Source: Gammaproteobacteria bacterium
GTDB taxonomy: Bacteria > Pseudomonadota > Gammaproteobacteria > DSM-16500
Reading direction: 5' to 3'
Assembly: GCA_004322325.1 (NCBI GenBank)
Contig: SCTP01000002.1
Coordinates: forward strand, 1-7,661
Length of the DNA: 7,661 bases
Made by a program: the position numbers and the translations under genes. Shown piece after piece: positions 5,967 through 7,661 of the stretch. Within the stretch, counting starts at the first letter, position 1. Each line of letters starts with the position of its first letter. Below the pieces are notes generated by a model. The model had not been told where the DNA came from, searched no databases, and worked only from the letters and a program-made list of their open reading frames with translations.

Positions 5967-6831
5967 TATTGATCTGTTTGTATCAAAAAGATTTCATAAG
6001 AAGGAGATCATCGCTTGTTATGATCTCCCTTCTACGCAAAAAAAACCCTATCTCTGTATTTTTTCTCACTTCGATATGCATAACCGTATTGATGATTATG
6101 TCATTTATTATCTAACTGAGCTTGCACGATGTGGATGTGAAATTATTTTTGTGACCACTTCAGCTGCATTAAGCTTAGAAGAACGACAAAAAATTGCGTC
6201 TTTGTGCAGCAAAATTATTATTAAAGGCAATCGAGGAAGAGATTTCGGTGCATTCAAATGCGGAATCGATGAAATAACGGATTTCTCCCACTATGAAAAA
6301 ATTATTTTAGCGAATGACAGTGTCTATGGACCTTTCTTTGATTTAACCAACGTCATTCACTATGGTGATCAACATGGTTTGGATATGTGGGGAGCGACGG
6401 ACTCGCTAGAACACCGTTATCATGTCCAAAGTTATTTGGTGGTATTTGCTAAGACCTTAATCCAAAGCCCTTCTTTCAAGCAATTCTGGCAACAGGTGTA
6501 TGAGCTTGGCTCACGTGAAAATATCATTCAACGCTATGAAATCGGCATGTCTTCTTTCTTTTTAAAGCAAGGGTTTAAATTAGGTGCTTATTGTAATTAT
6601 GCCACGCTGCGTCATGACTTAGGATTAAAATCTAGACCAGTTAATTCTACTCATTATTTATGGGATGTGTTGATTACACACTATCGTCATTCCTTCATTA
6701 AGCGGGAATTACTTGCGCTTAATCCAGCAAAAATTAATATCAGTAACTGGAAACAATTATTGCAACAATATACGCAATTTGATATTCACATGATCAGCAA
6801 TCATTTGAATCGAACAACGAGGTCAGCATGA
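5935..6831 (+). CDS. RgpF-family rhamnan synthesis protein (putative glycosyltransferase)
   Basis: A 298-residue protein with the marks of the rhamnan synthesis F (RgpF) family, whose members help polymerise rhamnose-containing polysaccharides. Recognisable segments are NRGRDFGAFKCGI (99-111), ILANDSVYGP (124-133), DMWGATDS (150-157), HVQSYLVVF (163-171), EIGMSSFFLKQGF (202-214) and the C-terminal FIKRELLALNP (254-264). No signal peptide or membrane segment is apparent, so it is probably cytosolic or peripheral. ATG 5935 overlaps the SDR gene by 32 nt; GTGGA at 5922-5926 supports it, and the first downstream Met is codon 48. The stop overlaps the rmlD start (ATGA). Streptococcal RgpF is about twice this length, so this is a stand-alone short form. 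With RmlA, RmlC and RmlD alongside, a rhamnosyl or related 6-deoxysugar transfer is likely, but donor and linkage are not readable. Confidence 0.8.
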   Translation: MAYLISNPFFSIDLFVSKRFHKKEIIACYDLPSTQKKPYLCIFSHFDMHNRIDDYVIYYLTELARCGCEIIFVTTSAALSLEERQKIASLCSKIIIKGNRGRDFGAFKCGIDEITDFSHYEKIILANDSVYGPFFDLTNVIHYGDQHGLDMWGATDSLEHRYHVQSYLVVFAKTLIQSPSFKQFWQQVYELGSRENIIQRYEIGMSSFFLKQGFKLGAYCNYATLRHDLGLKSRPVNSTHYLWDVLITHYRHSFIKRELLALNPAKINISNWKQLLQQYTQFDIHMISNHLNRTTRSA

Positions 6832-7661
6832 AAATTTTATTATTAGGTGCAAATGGGCAATTAGGTTCAGACATTGTACGGGCATCTCATTCTTTTGAGA
6901 TCATACCGTGGCTACGTTGTGATCTGGATATCACAGATAACGACGCATTAAAAACTAAACTCATGCAGCAGCCGTTTGATGTATTAATTAACTGCACGAG
7001 TTATCATAATACCGATCAAGCCGAAACCAATGCTGGTTTAGCCTTTAGCATTAATGCGCATGCCGTGAAAGAAATGGCCTTGCTCTGTAAAGAAAAAAAA
7101 GCACGTTTTATGCATATTAGTACGGATTATGTTTTTAGTCATGGCAAAACTCCTTTGACTGAAACCAGTAGTCCATCGCCATTGAATGTGTATGGGGCTT
7201 CTAAATTAATGGGCGAAACCTTGGCTCAGGCCGTGTATGACGATGTGATGATTTTTCGCGTGGCGTCTTTATTCGGCATTGCCGGCGCCAGCGGTAAAGG
7301 CGGCAATTTTGTGGAAACCATGATTCGCCTAGGTCGGGAAAAGGGCAAATTACGCGTGATTGCTGACCAAATCATGTCGCCCACAGCGACGGCTGATATC
7401 GCTGAGATGCTTATTAAAGCGTTGGAAGCCAACATCCCGAGTGGTATTTATCATGCGGTGAATACGGGTTATACCTCTTGGTATGAATTTGCCAAGCAAA
7501 TTATTGCAGGTGCTCAGGTAAATGCGGTTGTGGAGCCGATATCGGCTGCGGAATACCCTTCTATTACCATGCGACCTTCTTATAGCGCCCTGGATAACAG
7601 TAAACTTGCTCGCCTGATTGGGCCGATTCCTACCTGGCAGGCGGCGTTGGATAAGTATTTG
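6828..7661 (+). CDS. rmlD: dTDP-4-dehydrorhamnose reductase, 3' end outside the window
   Basis: The frame from ATG 6828 stays open for 278 codons to the right edge. RmlD is usually about 290-300 residues, so only the extreme C-terminus is missing. RmlD reduces dTDP-4-dehydro-L-rhamnose to dTDP-L-rhamnose with NAD(P)H. GANGQLG at 7-13 is the Rossmann motif; HISTDYVFSHG (96-106) carries the catalytic Thr99, and VYGASK (121-126) gives a standard Tyr122-x-x-x-Lys126. VIADQIMSPTATADIAEML resembles the family's DQ-x-x-PT region, and MRPSYSALDNSKL the C-terminal RP-x-x-S-x-LD signature. The segment INCTSYHNTDQAE (54-66) differs from the usual INAAAYTAVDKAE, so a related reductase, such as a dihydrostreptose-type enzyme, is possible. 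GAGGT at 6819-6823 precedes the ATG, which overlaps the rgpF stop (ATGA). Confidence 0.92.
   Translation, partial: MKILLLGANGQLGSDIVRASHSFEIIPWLRCDLDITDNDALKTKLMQQPFDVLINCTSYHNTDQAETNAGLAFSINAHAVKEMALLCKEKKARFMHISTDYVFSHGKTPLTETSSPSPLNVYGASKLMGETLAQAVYDDVMIFRVASLFGIAGASGKGGNFVETMIRLGREKGKLRVIADQIMSPTATADIAEMLIKALEANIPSGIYHAVNTGYTSWYEFAKQIIAGAQVNAVVEPISAAEYPSITMRPSYSALDNSKLARLIGPIPTWQAALDKYL

Noticed and set aside
7226..7435. Minus-strand open frame opposite rmlD
   Set aside because: A short antisense shadow of a clear rmlD.

Overview
The window is a bacterial surface-polysaccharide (LPS O-antigen or similar glycan) biosynthesis locus of about 7.7 kb. The protein families, the moderately AT-rich DNA and the E. 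coli-like promoter and Shine-Dalgarno signals point to a gammaproteobacterium. My best guess is an intracellular member of the Legionellales (Coxiella/Legionella relatives). That placement is an inference from gene content and style; no rRNA or other marker gene is present.

Layout. Positions 1-692, minus strand: 5' part of a CgeB-like glycosyltransferase that runs off the left edge. Positions 693-926: an AT-rich divergent intergenic region with three inverted repeats and a good sigma70-like promoter facing right. From 927 to the right edge, eight genes follow on the plus strand and look like one operon: gmhA (sedoheptulose-7-P isomerase), hddC-like sugar-1-phosphate nucleotidyltransferase, a 52-nt gap with a possible extended -10 promoter, rmlA, an lhgO-like L-2-hydroxyglutarate oxidase, rmlC, an extended-SDR epimerase/dehydratase, an RgpF-family rhamnan-synthesis protein, and rmlD (cut at the right edge). 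Several junctions overlap (ATGA at rmlA/lhgO and rgpF/rmlD; 32 nt at SDR/rgpF), which suggests translational coupling.

How the genes work together. Two activated-sugar branches are interleaved. GmhA and HddC are the first and last steps towards GDP-D-glycero-alpha-D-manno-heptose; the kinase (HddA) and phosphatase (GmhB) are not in the window. RmlA, RmlC and RmlD are steps 1, 3 and 4 of dTDP-L-rhamnose (or a dTDP-dihydrostreptose-type) synthesis; RmlB is not in the window. The extended SDR between rmlC and rgpF is not RmlB: it lacks the Thr-Asp-Glu motif of the dehydratase and has Asn in place of the usual YxxxK lysine. The RgpF-like protein and the divergent glycosyltransferase probably consume the activated sugars.

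The most interesting point is the L-2-hydroxyglutarate oxidase inside a heptose/deoxysugar operon. It may regenerate 2-oxoglutarate for a sugar dehydrogenase that re-oxidises its bound NADH with 2-oxoglutarate, as described for Campylobacter Cj1427. This is a hypothesis. The rmlA gene also has a clearly higher GC content than its neighbours, suggesting a mosaic locus. No tRNA, rRNA, insertion sequence, CRISPR array or convincing terminator was seen.
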